From: Petrosia ficiformis
Taxonomy: Eukaryota; Porifera; Demospongiae; Haplosclerida; Petrosiidae
Assembly (NCBI GenBank): GCA_947044365.1
Contig: OX345644.1
Location: 3,474,077 to 3,538,076 of the forward strand
Direction: 5' to 3'
DNA length: 64,000 bases
Shown: in pieces, positions 1 through 10,010 of the stretch
Layout: every line of letters starts with the position of its first letter
How positions within the stretch are numbered: the first letter of the stretch is position 1
Notes under the pieces: generated by a model
Database searches by the model: none
The model's input: the letters and a program-made list of their open reading frames with translations, nothing else
Told to the model about the DNA's origin: nothing
Position numbers and translations under genes: made by a program

Positions 1-227
1 CTTTACTCCTGATCCAACTGACTATAATGCTCCTATGTATAAGACAGGTGCACATGCTGGTGTACTATCAACAACAGGTGACTATTTTATTTATCCTCAT
101 TTCAAACCTAATCACTAATCGTTCTCTTACAGGTCACTCTACTAATTTTGTTGTTACTGTTAGACTCCCGTCTCAAGACTACTGGGTTTCAATGGGTAAT
201 GCTCTACTTTGTCTGTTGAATGAATAA
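1..227 (+). pseudogene. Dynein heavy chain C-terminal exons, copy 1
   Basis: Two exons read as the last part of an axonemal-type dynein heavy chain. Exon 1-77 ends in ...GVLSTTG and exon 133-227 continues [13 protein letters not shown], then [15 protein letters not shown] and a stop at 225-227. The STTGHSTNF block and the ending ALLC(Q/L)L(N/D) are hallmarks of dynein heavy chain C-termini. The intron has GT at 78 and AG at 131-132. This copy is open within the window and its upstream part is cut off by the window edge, so it could be the real 3' end of a gene or a duplicated tail. Three more decayed copies in this window make a duplicated fragment more likely. The family call is strong; functionality is uncertain. 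Confidence 0.7.
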
Positions 228-2110
228 CAATTGCTATTGCTGACATGGATAATACACAACCTCTAAATAAATTTGAACAAATTGTCTATATCACTTGTAC
301 ATACAAATGAATATTAAGTTAATATTATCATAATTGTCTTTATTTTTAAACTAATAAAAAAAGTGACGAGTGTATTTACATAATGTAAATATAAGATATA
401 AACAAGAGAACTGACTGAAACAGATGATCAAGAGAGTATTGAAGAATAGTGAAAGTATTATGGCCAGCTCTAAAAATAAATTGTTGCTGTGGTAAACAAA
501 AAGGAAGTCAAATGCTGAAATAGATAGGTGAGTTGCATAGTGACTGCTCCTCCACTCTGTCTATATAATATATATATATATATGTATATAGGTGATTGTG
601 GTTGAAGATCTAAGATCTATGTACAAACTGCTACAAATCAATCACTGATTCTTGCAGTCCTGAAGTTGAAGTATAGTTAAATGTACCTAGTCAAAAATGA
701 TATATGAATATTCTGTACATGAGACAAGATAAAATAAATGTTGACTTATAAATGCTATACATTAAAGTAGAATCACATTCAGTTCAAGCTGAGCTTATTA
801 TAAATTAATTTGCTACTATGAATTTAATTACTATGGTAATAATCACTGTAAATGTGAACACTTGATGAAATACAAGAAAATTATTTTGAGTTGAGTAATT
901 GTACTATGCACATGCAAAAGTACCTTTATTGCTAGCAACTTTTCATGAATTTATAATGAGTTCAGTTTAAACTCAATGTACATGTAATTTACAGGATATG
1001 ATTACATATCTTTCTTTAAGTTGAATATTTTTTATCAGCATGCTGAATTTATTACAGTCATGTGGTTTACTGTCAGACATACATGTATGTACAAGTAATA
1101 TTGATAAGGCTAAATCTATGAGGATTACAGTAAGAGTCTATTAATAAAAACAGCATTTACTATGGATAGTGTTTGTATCAGCAAACATACAACTCATATC
1201 ATACAACAAACCCTAACATACTGACTATTATCAAAGAATAAGAAATAAAGTAACTAACTGGATTATTAATGAAGAGGATAGAATGTCCTCCATCATTGCT
1301 TTATTGAAGCATTGATATCAATCATAATGTACACATCAAATGTGACAGAATAGTCATTTCATGGATACAACCTCTATGTTGCACTCTCCATTAGATTATG
1401 GTTAGATCTTCAGTGATGGAGCATATTTGGTATAACGCATATCTGAGGTAGAGGAAACATTAATTCATACAAACTGGATTTCCTAATGGAAGACTATATA
1501 TACATACGAGAAGAGATGTGTAAATAAGAGGAGTGGATCTATATAGGAGAGATGGGTGATGTTGTGGATCAGGTTATGAATGGATAAACTATGGTAATGT
1601 ACAAGTAGATTAAGTAGATAATGTAGACTTTCAATTATAAATAGAAATCATGTTACTATAAATTAACACAGCTCTACTCTGACTTGAATAATTGTACGAT
1701 ATAATGATGTAATGATATGAACCTTTACATGAAGAAGTACCCTTCATCATAGTCTGTATTGTTCGTATTCATGATTGATTATTGTTAATGGACATCATTC
1801 AAAACTTGACAAAATACACACTTTATGGAGCACAACTAGTGGTAATAGTATTGAATGTACGTACCTGATTAACAGAATCATGTTGAGTTGGCTCATTTTA
1901 TACAGATACTATCAATATTAATGTACAGAGCTGTTAGTGTGATAGCAGAGATCTGCAAGTACAGAGAAATGTTGCTAGTGAATTTCATCCTAGAGCGGAA
2001 AATCAAGTAGACACATAATAATAGATAGAGATAGACATGTTTTATGTTGAAACTGGTTCTGAATTATATCTTTACCTGCAAGTTCTTTGTTTATGTATAA
2101 TATCTTCATA
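228..2110. repeat. Duplicated non-coding segment A, copy 1
   Basis: No convincing gene. From about 230 to 480 the sequence resembles the DNA downstream of dynein copy 2 (7860-8050). From about 600 to 1960 it is a near copy of 41215-43330, apart from small indels and the 1.1-kb element inserted in that second copy. A partial relative of the 8151-8932 exon-like repeats lies at 540-620. The rest is AT-rich intergenic DNA. Confidence 0.7.
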
Positions 2111-2421
2111 TCTCTTCTCTTTCTAGTCTTCATAAGCAAGATTTTGATTCTTGAATCTCCAGTTTTAGTTTGAGACCAAGTACTGGTTTCAGACTTTTAG
2201 TCCACAAAAATTCTAAAATGAGTAAAATGTGAACTCTGCATGTATTAACATTGTATTGGGAAATGCAGAAGACTTTAATACAGGAGATGATATTACAGCA
2301 GACTAGACTAGAACTGGTTGAGTCAGAAGAAGAAGTGGAATTTATGATGTTTGAAATAATTTGGTCAACTGTCATCTTGTGCACAAGTAAATGATACTGA
2401 AATACCAATACTGTTACATAG

Positions 2422-2543
2422 TAGTTGGATCCCCCATCAATATAGTAATAGCTGCTATAATGGTAGGATGTAGTTTTATATTAGTAATAATAAGACAACT
2501 AAAGTATGTTGAGAGTCTAACTACTATGGGACATGAAAATTGA
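2422..2543 (+). CDS. Candidate orphan terminal exon with one membrane segment
   Basis: A possible 3' exon of 39 residues. It starts after an AG at 2420-2421 in phase 1, reads VGSPINIVIAAIMVGC and onward to VIIRQLKYVESL, and stops at 2541-2543. Residues 5-23 form one strongly hydrophobic stretch followed by basic residues, as in a C-terminal membrane anchor. It resembles in design, not in sequence, the last exon of the ankyrin/GTPase/Death gene at 37404-37564, which is also phase 1. No convincing partner exon was found just upstream. It may be a relic, an alternative tail or chance. Confidence 0.25.
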
Positions 2544-4110
2544 ACAAGTGAATAAATATTCATTGTTTCATATGTGTGTTTTATTACTTCGCCACATAAC
2601 TGAGGGTGAACAACCCAACGGCATCCATTTAAATATTGTAATCTTTCCCATTGTATTTATCATATATGTATACCATCACTCAGGGAATGAATAATAGTGA
2701 CAATATATGATGATTCATTTGAAATTCCTATCTTTAAAGGTATTTACTTCAAAAGCAGATCACAAGTAATCACACATGATTACCTGTAGCTAATAAGTAT
2801 AGCTATTACGACTGAATCAAGTTCAAATGGTCATTATGGAAAAGAAGCTTTGTTCTGATGTGTGAGAAGGAGAGTAGAAAACGAATATTTCTCGTGGGGA
2901 TTGATATCATAGATTCATAGGTAATATTAATCTAGGTACATTATGACTGTAGAATGAGACAACACTTGAAAAATGAAATAATTCTCCTTGAATTTAGTAG
3001 ATGTTCATAAACTCATATTAATGTACATTATTTATAACTTTCATAACACATTACATATCATGTATTGAGTACAATACAATACTTCATTGAATATGTTAAA
3101 TTTGTTTTGTGTGAAAACTTACATTAATTAATACATATAATGTGGTTGAAATATTAAATATAATAGTCGTTAATATTATTGCATTCACAGTATGAAATGT
3201 TTCATATTGTATATGTACATGTAGGTATACAGATAAGATTGCATCCTTCAATATTTTTTACAGTGTCCAAATTAAATATTTAGAATTTACCGCAAATTTT
3301 TTTTTACTATAAAATTATTAGAATTTATTCTATTTAATGCACATCATTAGACTAAATAGTCTCGTCCCTAGCTGCACCTACTATGTACAGAACAGTACAG
3401 AACCATAGAGCAGCAGCTAGAAGTGAGTATTGTTACAGAGACTTTTCAAATTGCCTATCACTACATTCCCAACAATAGTATACTAGCTAGTAGTAGTTCA
3501 ATCATGGAAGGACAAATATTGGACTGATTTAGAAATTTTAAATACCCATATAGAAAATTTGTCAAACATTTGATCAGTGTTGCCACATTTGGTTTGCTTC
3601 AAAATAACTTTGTGCATTACATAATTTAATTGCACATTTTGAACTTATTTTTGTCCATATAAACATCATAACATCATGTCTTGTCATCTCTCTGACATGT
3701 TTTATTACTGTATATAGAAACATTATTACATATTTTATTTACTGAAAGAGGAATAGGTAGTTTATATTAAGTGTGCATATGTATGTATGTATGTACATAT
3801 GTTTGTACTTATGTATGTATCTTTGTCTATGTACATGTTATGAGGACTGTAACTAAACACTCTTTTTGGTATTCTGTTATTTGAATATTCATTTACGGAT
3901 ATTTTGATTTGTTTGATGTATGTATACAAGTTTACATGTGAATATATATAATGTATGTTTGTGTGTATTTAGTGGGGTATTTGGTATGTATTGACATGTC
4001 ATATGAAGGCACGTATACTCATAATGTACATGTACATGTAATTATATACATGTAGTATACAAGTATAGTGTATGCTACCATGGCAACCAAGGTCTATATT
4101 TTTGCATGTA
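2544..4110. other. AT-rich intergenic DNA
   Basis: Nothing convincing on either strand. It holds short tetranucleotide tracts of the ATGT type around 3778-3840 and 3910-3965 and scattered ACATGTAC motifs. Confidence 0.5.
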
Positions 4111-4117
4111 CATGTAG

Positions 4118-4296
4118 GAGCTTTCAAGGCTAACATATATGCTGTATTGTTAATAGTATGTTTAGCAATGATCTATTTGACTCTAGGCCTCTATTTTGGA
4201 TGTTGTATAACAGCTCTTGGCTTTACCTCAGGATATTATATAGCTAGAACCATCCTCAACTTTGGAGGGGGATCTGATAATCAGATAGAACTATAA
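4118..4296 (+). CDS. Candidate orphan terminal exon, hydrophobic
   Basis: Another possible phase-1 last exon. The AG is at 4116-4117, and the exon reads GAFKANIYAVLLIVCLAMIY and onward, with a second weakly hydrophobic stretch (CCITALGFTSGYYIA), ending NQIEL and a stop at 4294-4296. The first 20 hydrophobic residues would span a membrane. An ATG at 4072 is in frame but lies in what looks like intron. I do not recognise the protein. It could be the 3' end of a lost receptor gene or an exon of a gene with distant 5' exons. Confidence 0.3.
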
Positions 4297-4348
4297 AATT
4301 ATTAAATTAATATTAGATCAGTTCACCAGATCATCAATAAATCACTCA

Positions 4349-4504
4349 TAACACACTTGACAGTGCATCGTGTGTTTCAATATAGCACTTGGGCAGTCAA
4401 TTTACATAACGCACTCACCTTCGGCTCGTGCATAATGTAAACTCAACCTTTATTGACCAGCCCTCGTGCTACATTAAAACACGTAATCACTGTAAAGTGT
4501 GTTG
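4349..4504. mobile_element. Palindromic MITE
   Basis: The two halves are inverted copies. The left end AACACACTTGACAGTG matches the complement of the right end CACTGTAAAGTGTGTT, and the inner parts (ATATAGCAC... against GTGCTACATT...) also pair. The whole could fold into one hairpin. No coding capacity. Confidence 0.6.
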
Positions 4505-4556
4505 TAACTATTACTTAGAATACTTATTAATACTATAAATAGCACATGACATTATG

Positions 4557-4745
4557 AGTAGCAAACCACTTCCATATAACCCTACATAAGTACTTACACC
4601 ACAATAAAGCAAAATACAAAGAGCTGTATTTATGTAGGTTAATTTATATGGAAGTGGTTTGTTTAGTTTTGGGTCCTATGTTAGCCTCCCAATCTTGTTC
4701 GCATGCTTTTTGGGATCTGACGTCCCTACATCTTCTTTCATTTTT
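4557..4745. mobile_element. Foldback MITE of the CCACTTCCATATAAC family, copy 1
   Basis: Inverted arms AAACCACTTCCATATAAC (about 4564) and ATATGGAAGTGGTTTG (about 4647) flank a loop with ACAAAGAGC. Related copies lie at 15865-16110, 27285-27400, 40081-40286 and 49560-49640. Non-coding. Confidence 0.6.
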
Positions 4746-4894
4746 ATTGAAAATGTTTTTTTATTATTCTTGTATATATATATGTATATATACATGTACA
4801 CATGTACATGTACTAAGGGTATTTAACAACAATGATTGTATGCATTACTTTGACCATGTAAAGTGAAGGGAATGTGACAATATTTTTCTATATA

Positions 4895-5270
4895 CCGTAT
4901 AGCAGTTTTTGTTCGCGAGGAATTATATTTTGCGCTTCCACAAGTGCGCGAAATTAAAATCCACATAATATTAATGGTTATAAAAATTTGTACCTCTGTA
5001 TTTCTCTTCTACAAATTAGCTCTTCTCCAAGTACAGGATTCCACAAGAAACGATAAACATGGAACCCTCTAACACAGCTAACGATTTCTAGCTCAGCTTC
5101 AGTGGCCATTTTTTTAACACGTGTTTCAAAAAAATACCGCAATACTTTTTTTATTAGGAATTTTATATAACAGGAATTTAATTTCACGCACATAGAGTTA
5201 CGCGAATTTAAAATCCAGCAAAAATTATAAACTTAATTAATTAGAACGTCAAAAATTTCCTGCTATACGG
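4895..5270 (-). mobile_element. TA-flanked DNA transposon remnant with a coding exon
   Basis: Ends CCGTATAGCAG and CTGCTATACGG are inverted and flanked by TA. The flanking DNA recurs without the insert at 5968-5990 (TATTTTTCTATATAAACTG), which shows a TA target duplication. On the minus strand, about 5110 down to 5000, it encodes MATEAELEIVSCVRGFHVYR and then WNPVLGEEL. This resembles the start of HIRAN-like proteins that are repeated in sponge and cnidarian genomes. The rest of that protein is missing, so this is an internally deleted element. Confidence 0.65.
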
Positions 5271-5279
5271 TAAACTGTT

Positions 5280-6030
5280 TTATTCCTATTTAAATAAAGT
5301 ATGTATTTGTAATTGTAATTGTAGCATTTTTGGTACTTGTGTCATGACATTTTTAGTATGTGTATCATAGCAAAATCTAGTTCATTTTGTGAACACTTCA
5401 AAGTTTTAGAAGGTGCAGTTAGTAAAATTAAAGCAGAGTGAGTACTCAATGTGAATACAAAGGTTGTAATTGAAAGTGTAATTGTAATTGACCCCAAGTC
5501 TGTTCACTCACGTATAGTAATAATCATAATTACTATGACTTGTACTTGTATTTGGTGCTGATATTGTGTACTAGTATACCATGTTATAGAATATACACTT
5601 GTGAGAAGGAAGGTGTAATACAGTACATCATTACGGGATACCTCAGTTTGGTGGCTCACAGGGTCTGGTTCATAAGACTGTCTGCAACCATCCTCCGTCT
5701 GTCAGCTTGTCAAAAAAGAGGAGGGGCTAGTACACTCGACTAAGCCAACCAAAACTGTATTTAGTTAGACACATTAACTACAACTTGTATTTTGTACTCT
5801 ATGTATATATGTATTTATATATGTATGTATGTACGTAACTGTATATGTATTTATGTATATGTATGTAAGGAAAAGTATGTATGTACATACATACTAAGGT
5901 ATATTTAACAACAATGATTGTATGCATTACTTTGACCTTGTAAAGTGAAGGGAGTGTGAGAATATTTTTCTATATAAACTGTTTTATTCCCATTTCATTT
6001 AAATAGATAAACTATTTTATTACATTACAC
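5280..6030. repeat. Local duplication and AT-rich DNA
   Basis: The stretch 5890-6000 repeats 4800-4890 plus 5273-5300, but without the transposon at 4895-5270. It therefore preserves the empty site. No supported gene; the small open frame at 5540-5743 has no recognisable product. Confidence 0.6.
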
Positions 6031-6037
6031 AACTACA

Positions 6038-6190
6038 TGTATGTATGTATGTATGTATGTATGTATGTATGTATGTACATGTATGTATGTATGTATGTAT
6101 GTATGTATGTATGTATGTATGTATGTATGTATGTATGTATGTATGTATGTATGTATGTATGTATGTATGTATGTATGTATGTATGTATGT
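6038..6190. repeat. (ATGT)n microsatellite
   Basis: About 150 bases of almost pure ATGT repeats, broken once by ACATGT near 6075. Being four bases long and stop-free, it produces spurious MYVC... and HTYI... reading frames on both strands. Confidence 0.95.
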
Positions 6191-6192
6191 TT

Positions 6193-6356
6193 AGGCCAAA
6201 GGACGGCCGAAAAACCATCAACTTTTTAGCCATAATCATGGGCTTGTGCCTGACACCAATTACAAGCATTTGGAGAGCTTCATATTGCTAGGAACACACT
6301 CCAAACCATATAGGGGTGAAATGTCACATATATGTGACATCAATCTTCTAAGGGTT
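6193..6356 (-). mobile_element. Truncated piggyBac-type MITE
   Basis: This is an inverted, partial copy of the element at 60223-60815. It shares the end GGGTGAAATGTCACATATAT... and finishes CTAAGGGTTAA at 6345-6356, the same TTAA-adjacent end. Its other end is lost where the ATGT microsatellite begins. Confidence 0.6.
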
Positions 6357-6668
6357 AAAATATTTATTCTGCTTCTTTGTATATCTAGTAGACAGGAAAA
6401 TTCAAATTGCAATTATTGGATTATAATTACATGTATATCTGTAACAACCTACACAACCAATTAAATTACAATTTCCAATATTCCTTGTGACTATTAACCA
6501 ATAAATTAGTTATTTAAACAATTCAATCTTTGCAGTGTAGATTACATATACATGTAGTGAGAGTGTCACATATAAGTCGGATCAGAGATGTTTAAGAACT
6601 ATTCTGACTTTTTACCAGTAACACTAATTCCAGAATATAAATATTCTCTGTGAGGTGAGCAAATAAAC

Positions 6669-6850
6669 TACTACTGTCACATTAGTCACTACTGTCTCTA
6701 CTGTAACATTTGTCACTATTGTAACATTTGTCACTACTAGTTACTATTACAGCAACTGCCTGGTATCACAATAGTGACAAATGTTACAGTAGTGACAAAT
6801 GTTTCAGTAGTGTCTAATGTTACAGTGGTTACTAATGTTACAATAGATGA
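6669..6850. repeat. Inverted minisatellite
   Basis: Several copies of an about 18-base unit, GTCACTACTGTAACATTT with variants, run forward to about 6740. After a short spacer (ACTGCCTGGTATC) they continue as inverted copies (AGTAGTGACAAATGTTACAG) to about 6850. The block could form a long hairpin. Confidence 0.75.
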
Positions 6851-6902
6851 TAGGGACAGTAGTATAATACAACAGTAGTAATGTAAAGTTATAATTACAT
6901 AA

Positions 6903-7229
6903 TTGATTACTATTTGTGCTTGCAACACAAAGTCACAACCGGGATTTGAGACAAAGAAGAAGGAAGCCACCATAGAATTTGTTAGTAGGAAAGATGTTTT
7001 TATTTTACTCCCGACTGGCTGTGGTAAAAGTGTTTACTACACAACTATACTGTTTATAATTGATCAGTTAAGAGGAAATAATGGAAGTGTAGTCGTAGTT
7101 GTGTCACCCTTAATCACTCTTATGAAAAATCAAGTGGAGAGTTTTAAAGAGCAAAGGATTGGAAGCTGCATTTTTAGTGTTGGATGTTGGATTTGTTTGC
7201 TGATGCAATTGGCTTGCATTCTTTATTAG
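6903..7229 (+). pseudogene. RecQ-like DNA helicase fragment
   Basis: The frame contains helicase motif I, VFILLPTGCGKSVYYTT (Walker A), and a motif Ia-like VVVVSPLITLMKNQVESF, in the order and spacing of RecQ-family helicases. After about 85 recognisable residues the frame runs into unrelated sequence and stops at 7227-7229. The DEAH box, later helicase motifs and the RQC region are absent. No continuing exon was found before the dynein fragment at 7361. This is a fragment, not a working helicase. It is probably carried with a segmental duplication or transposon. Confidence 0.7.
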
Positions 7230-7360
7230 GTTGAGCTGACATGTTTTAATAATAAAATTCATTACGATAATTGCATTCCTGTAGTACAAGCTGATGTAAA
7301 GGCTGTGTCCAAATCGTTTCCCGCTTTAGGATTGGGTCTGGCCTGCGAAACTAACTCAAT

Positions 7361-7830
7361 CTCAGGAGAGATGAACCCAGTATGTGACCATTTTCATCCT
7401 TAATTACAAATACTGTCAGATTCTATTACATTTATAAGTTCAATTTCAATTTTACAATTACTGTTACATTTGTCAATTATATTATTATATTTCATCACTT
7501 AATCTAAGCAATTACCAGTAATGCACATGGAGCCTAAACAGAACTTTACTCCTGATCCAACTGACTATAATGCTCCTATGTATATGACAGGTCCACATGC
7601 TGGTGTACTATCAACAAAAGGTAACCTTTAACTCTGTACTATAACAATTATAAATTAAAATGCATTAATTATAAAATACATCATTTTCATCTCAAACCTA
7701 ATCACTAATCTTCCTCTTACAGGTCACTCTACTAACTTTGTTGTAGCTGTTAGACTCACATCAGTCACACAAGTCTCAAGACTACTGGGTTTCAATGGAT
7801 GGGTACTGCTTTTCTTTGTCCATTGAGTGA
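7361..7830 (+). pseudogene. Dynein heavy chain C-terminal exons, copy 2
   Basis: A short remnant at 7361-7380 (GEMNP), an exon at about 7509-7620 reading [19 protein letters not shown] then APMYMTG...GVLSTKG, and an exon from 7723 reading HSTNFVVAVRL match the end of dynein heavy chains. Beyond VRL the reading frame is shifted relative to copy 1, so the ALLC(Q/L)L terminus is lost. The intron boundaries at 7621 (GT) and 7721-7722 (AG) are kept. Confidence 0.75.
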
Positions 7831-8150
7831 ACAACAATCACTCCTGCACATGCTGTCGCTGACAATACACAACAAAAATCTTCTATATCACTTGTACCAT
7901 ACAAATGAATGTTAATATTATAATTGTCTTTATTTTTTAAAATTAATGGTATCAAAAAAGTGACGAGTGTGTATGCGTGATTGCAAGATATAAACAAGAG
8001 AACTGACTGAAACGGGGGATCAAGAGAGGATGGTGAAAGTATTATGGCATTAAAATTTAATATTTTAATTGTGCTGTGATAGAAGACTGTGGTCAAATGA
8101 ATCACGTGATGGTAATTTCCCTCAAGTTCCTTCACTTTGTCTATGTATAG

Positions 8151-8261
8151 GTGATAGAGATCGCAAGGATAAACAAGTTACACAAGAAAATTTAAGCGTC
8201 TCCACACTGTAGTTGTTGTCACGTGTTGGATCTTCGTCACTGTCAAACAGTGGACCTTCAG
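8151..8261 (+). repeat. Exon-like tandem repeat, unit 1
   Basis: First of four units spaced about 220-245 bases apart. Each looks like an exon: AG, then GTGAT(A/C)(G/A)AG..., ending GGACCTTCAG followed by GTAAG. In phase 1 this unit begins GDRDRKDKQ but meets a stop (TAG at about 8207). Confidence 0.5.
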
Positions 8262-8371
8262 GTAAGACGACCAAAACTATTGATTTTCTATTCACTATAG
8301 TTGTATTTATAGTAGCTTGTGTATGCATTCTTTATCTGTATAGTGACTGTTCCTCCACTTTGCCTTTGTAG

Positions 8372-8470
8372 GTGATCAAGGTCGAAGGGATAAAGACAAG
8401 AATATTCAAGTGTCTCCACCCTTTAGTTGTTGTGCTGCTTCTTTGTCTCTGTTAAACAGGGGACCTTCAG
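8372..8470 (+). repeat. Exon-like tandem repeat, unit 2 (open)
   Basis: 99 bases, open in phase 1 at both ends, with AG before and GTAAGA after. It reads GDQGRRDKDKNIQVSPPFSC and then CAASLSLLNRGPSG. The 33-codon, symmetric-phase design would allow duplication or skipping without a frame change. The product is not recognised. Confidence 0.45.
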
Positions 8471-8517
8471 GTAAGACAACTGAATTTTCTATTCATGAAT
8501 AGTTGTATTTATAGTAG

Positions 8518-8519
<2 letters not shown>

Positions 8520-8573
<54 letters not shown>
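8520..8573. repeat. (AT)n microsatellite
   Basis: About 54 bases of alternating A and T between units 2 and 3 of the exon-like repeats. Confidence 0.95.
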
Positions 8574-8577
<4 letters not shown>

Positions 8578-8616
8578 CATTCTTTGTGTGTATAGTGACT
8601 GCTCTTCTACTTCTAG

Positions 8617-8708
8617 GTGATCGAGATTAGAGTTATACAAGAAAATTCAAGGGTCTCCACCTGCAGTTGTTGTGCCGAATTGTCAAACAGTTAATAGTGG
8701 ACCATTTG
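8617..8708 (+). repeat. Exon-like tandem repeat, unit 3 (decayed)
   Basis: Begins after TTCTAG with GTGATCGAGATTAG and keeps the TCTCCACCTGCAGTTGTTGT core. The end is TGGTTAG in place of a clean GTAAG donor, and a stop (TAG) occurs early in the frame. Confidence 0.4.
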
Positions 8709-8833
8709 GTTAGATGACTACATGTACATATAAAAAAAATTGATTTTCCATTCGCTAATAGTTGTATGTTGTGCATACATTCTTACATAGTAAGTGCTCC
8801 TCCATTATGTCTTTTGTTATTCTGTCTATGTAG

Positions 8834-8932
8834 GTGATCGAAGTTGCAAGGATAAACAAGGCCTACAAGAAAATTCAAGTGTTTCCTCACTGTGGTTGTT
8901 GTGCCAGTTGTCTCTGTCAAACTACATAGTAG
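8834..8932 (+). repeat. Exon-like tandem repeat, unit 4 (open)
   Basis: Exactly 99 bases, as in unit 2, open in phase 1. It is preceded by TATGTAG and followed by GTGAGT. It reads GDRSCKDKQGLQENSSVSSL and then WLLCQLSLSNY. DNA following it (8933-9075) recurs at 43660-43740. Confidence 0.45.
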
Positions 8933-9156
8933 GTGAGTGGTACTGTATAGTGTTGCAATATTATTGTAATCATAAACTTATTAAGTACAGGAAATGTATT
9001 AGTTACGTATGTCATGCCCACTTGTGCAATATCAGACTTATAATCACCTTGGGTTTGCGGCCCTTGGGCTTGGTGAATATAACCTGATATGGGTATGACA
9101 ATTATTCTTTATATCATTTCCAGTCTCTCGCATGCAAATCAATACTTCAGGCCTCA

Positions 9157-9400
9157 TTGGATCAGGTACCCAGACATCTTTGTATATATGGTGACCCCGC
9201 TTTCACACACGAACTCTTTTGTCATTTTCGAGTAAACAAATTATACACGTGGTTGGGCAGGGCTTCGATCTATCTACTTAATTGGAAGTGGGCGGTAAAA
9301 TTGTGGCAATTCGTGAAAATTAAAATTCGCGAATACTCCAAAATAAGCCATTCGCGAAAATATTCCACCGTGAACATTTCCCAGTATATAGCTATTAGTT
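9157..9400 (+). mobile_element. Possible Harbinger-like transposon fragment
   Basis: The frame from 9157 reads DQVPRHLCIYGDPAFTHELF. The GDPA(Y/F) block resembles the second catalytic region of Harbinger/HARBI1 (DDE_4) transposases. The remainder, rich in TTCGCGAA motifs up to about 9370, looks like transposon end sequence. Too short to be certain. Confidence 0.3.
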
Positions 9401-9403
9401 TCT

Positions 9404-9661
9404 ACTACAAAACTTGTTGAGGTAGCTATGACTTTAGACAATCTTTCCCAAGTTATACAAAATGAAAATGAGCCTTGCCTTTCATCAAATGAATCTGTTC
9501 TTCTTGAATTGCTAACTATTCTCAGTGATAAAGGTCTTATTTTGTTCATAAGAAATACAGTTTCTATCAGTAGTGGGGTGATTATAGACAAACATATCTT
9601 CTTGAAAGAGATTAATGGTACTTTCTTTGCTCCTTCCCACTTCAAGGAATATAAACCTTTA
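9404..9661 (+). pseudogene. COR-domain fragment of an ankyrin/Roc/COR gene
   Basis: This stretch is clearly homologous to the COR-like region of the receptors at 14290-14540 and 46910-47155. It contains VAMTLDNLSQVIQNENEPCL, SSNESVLLELLTILSDKGLI and LKEINGTFFAPSHFKEY. The sequence before it (CTACAAAACTTG) corresponds to KTKLV of gene 3. It ends abruptly after FKEY, where another repeat begins, and has no Roc or ankyrin part. It is a displaced relic of a further family member. Confidence 0.8.
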
Positions 9662-9779
9662 TCATTAACCCTTGACGCAAGCACAAGGGTTACAGTACTT
9701 AATCGGTTTGTGTGTGTGTTTGTCTGTCTGTTACACCAGTGAAATCCAAACAATGTGCTCCAGCTACCTCGTGGATTTT

Positions 9780-10010
9780 TTTTTAATATTTCGTTTGAGA
9801 GATATAGCAATTTTTACAACTCACCATTGTGGTTTCATCACTTCTGGTAGCAAAAAAAGTACACAGAAACACAACTTACCTTATTTGAAGGCTGTCGCTG
9901 TCGAATCGCAGCTTGAAATCAAGTACAATTGAAGTAGTGCCTGCTACAACATCGAGATGACTCTAAGCTTATAGCCATGACAGTCACTTTCTAGCTCCAC
10001 CTATTTAATT
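9780..10010. repeat. Dispersed repeat R1, copy 1
   Basis: The segment with CACTTCTGGTAGCAAAAAAAG, CTTGAAATCAAGTACAATTG and TAGCTCCACCTATT recurs inverted at 36765-36960 and, in part, forward at 17450-17545. No coding content is evident. Confidence 0.55.

Noticed and set aside
6033..6291. Open frames on both strands encoding MYVC or HTYI repeats
   Set aside because: They are translations of the ATGT microsatellite, which is stop-free in several frames.
9274..9810. Minus-strand 178-codon frame
   Set aside because: It lies opposite the COR fragment, which has clear homologues; the minus-strand reading is a shadow.
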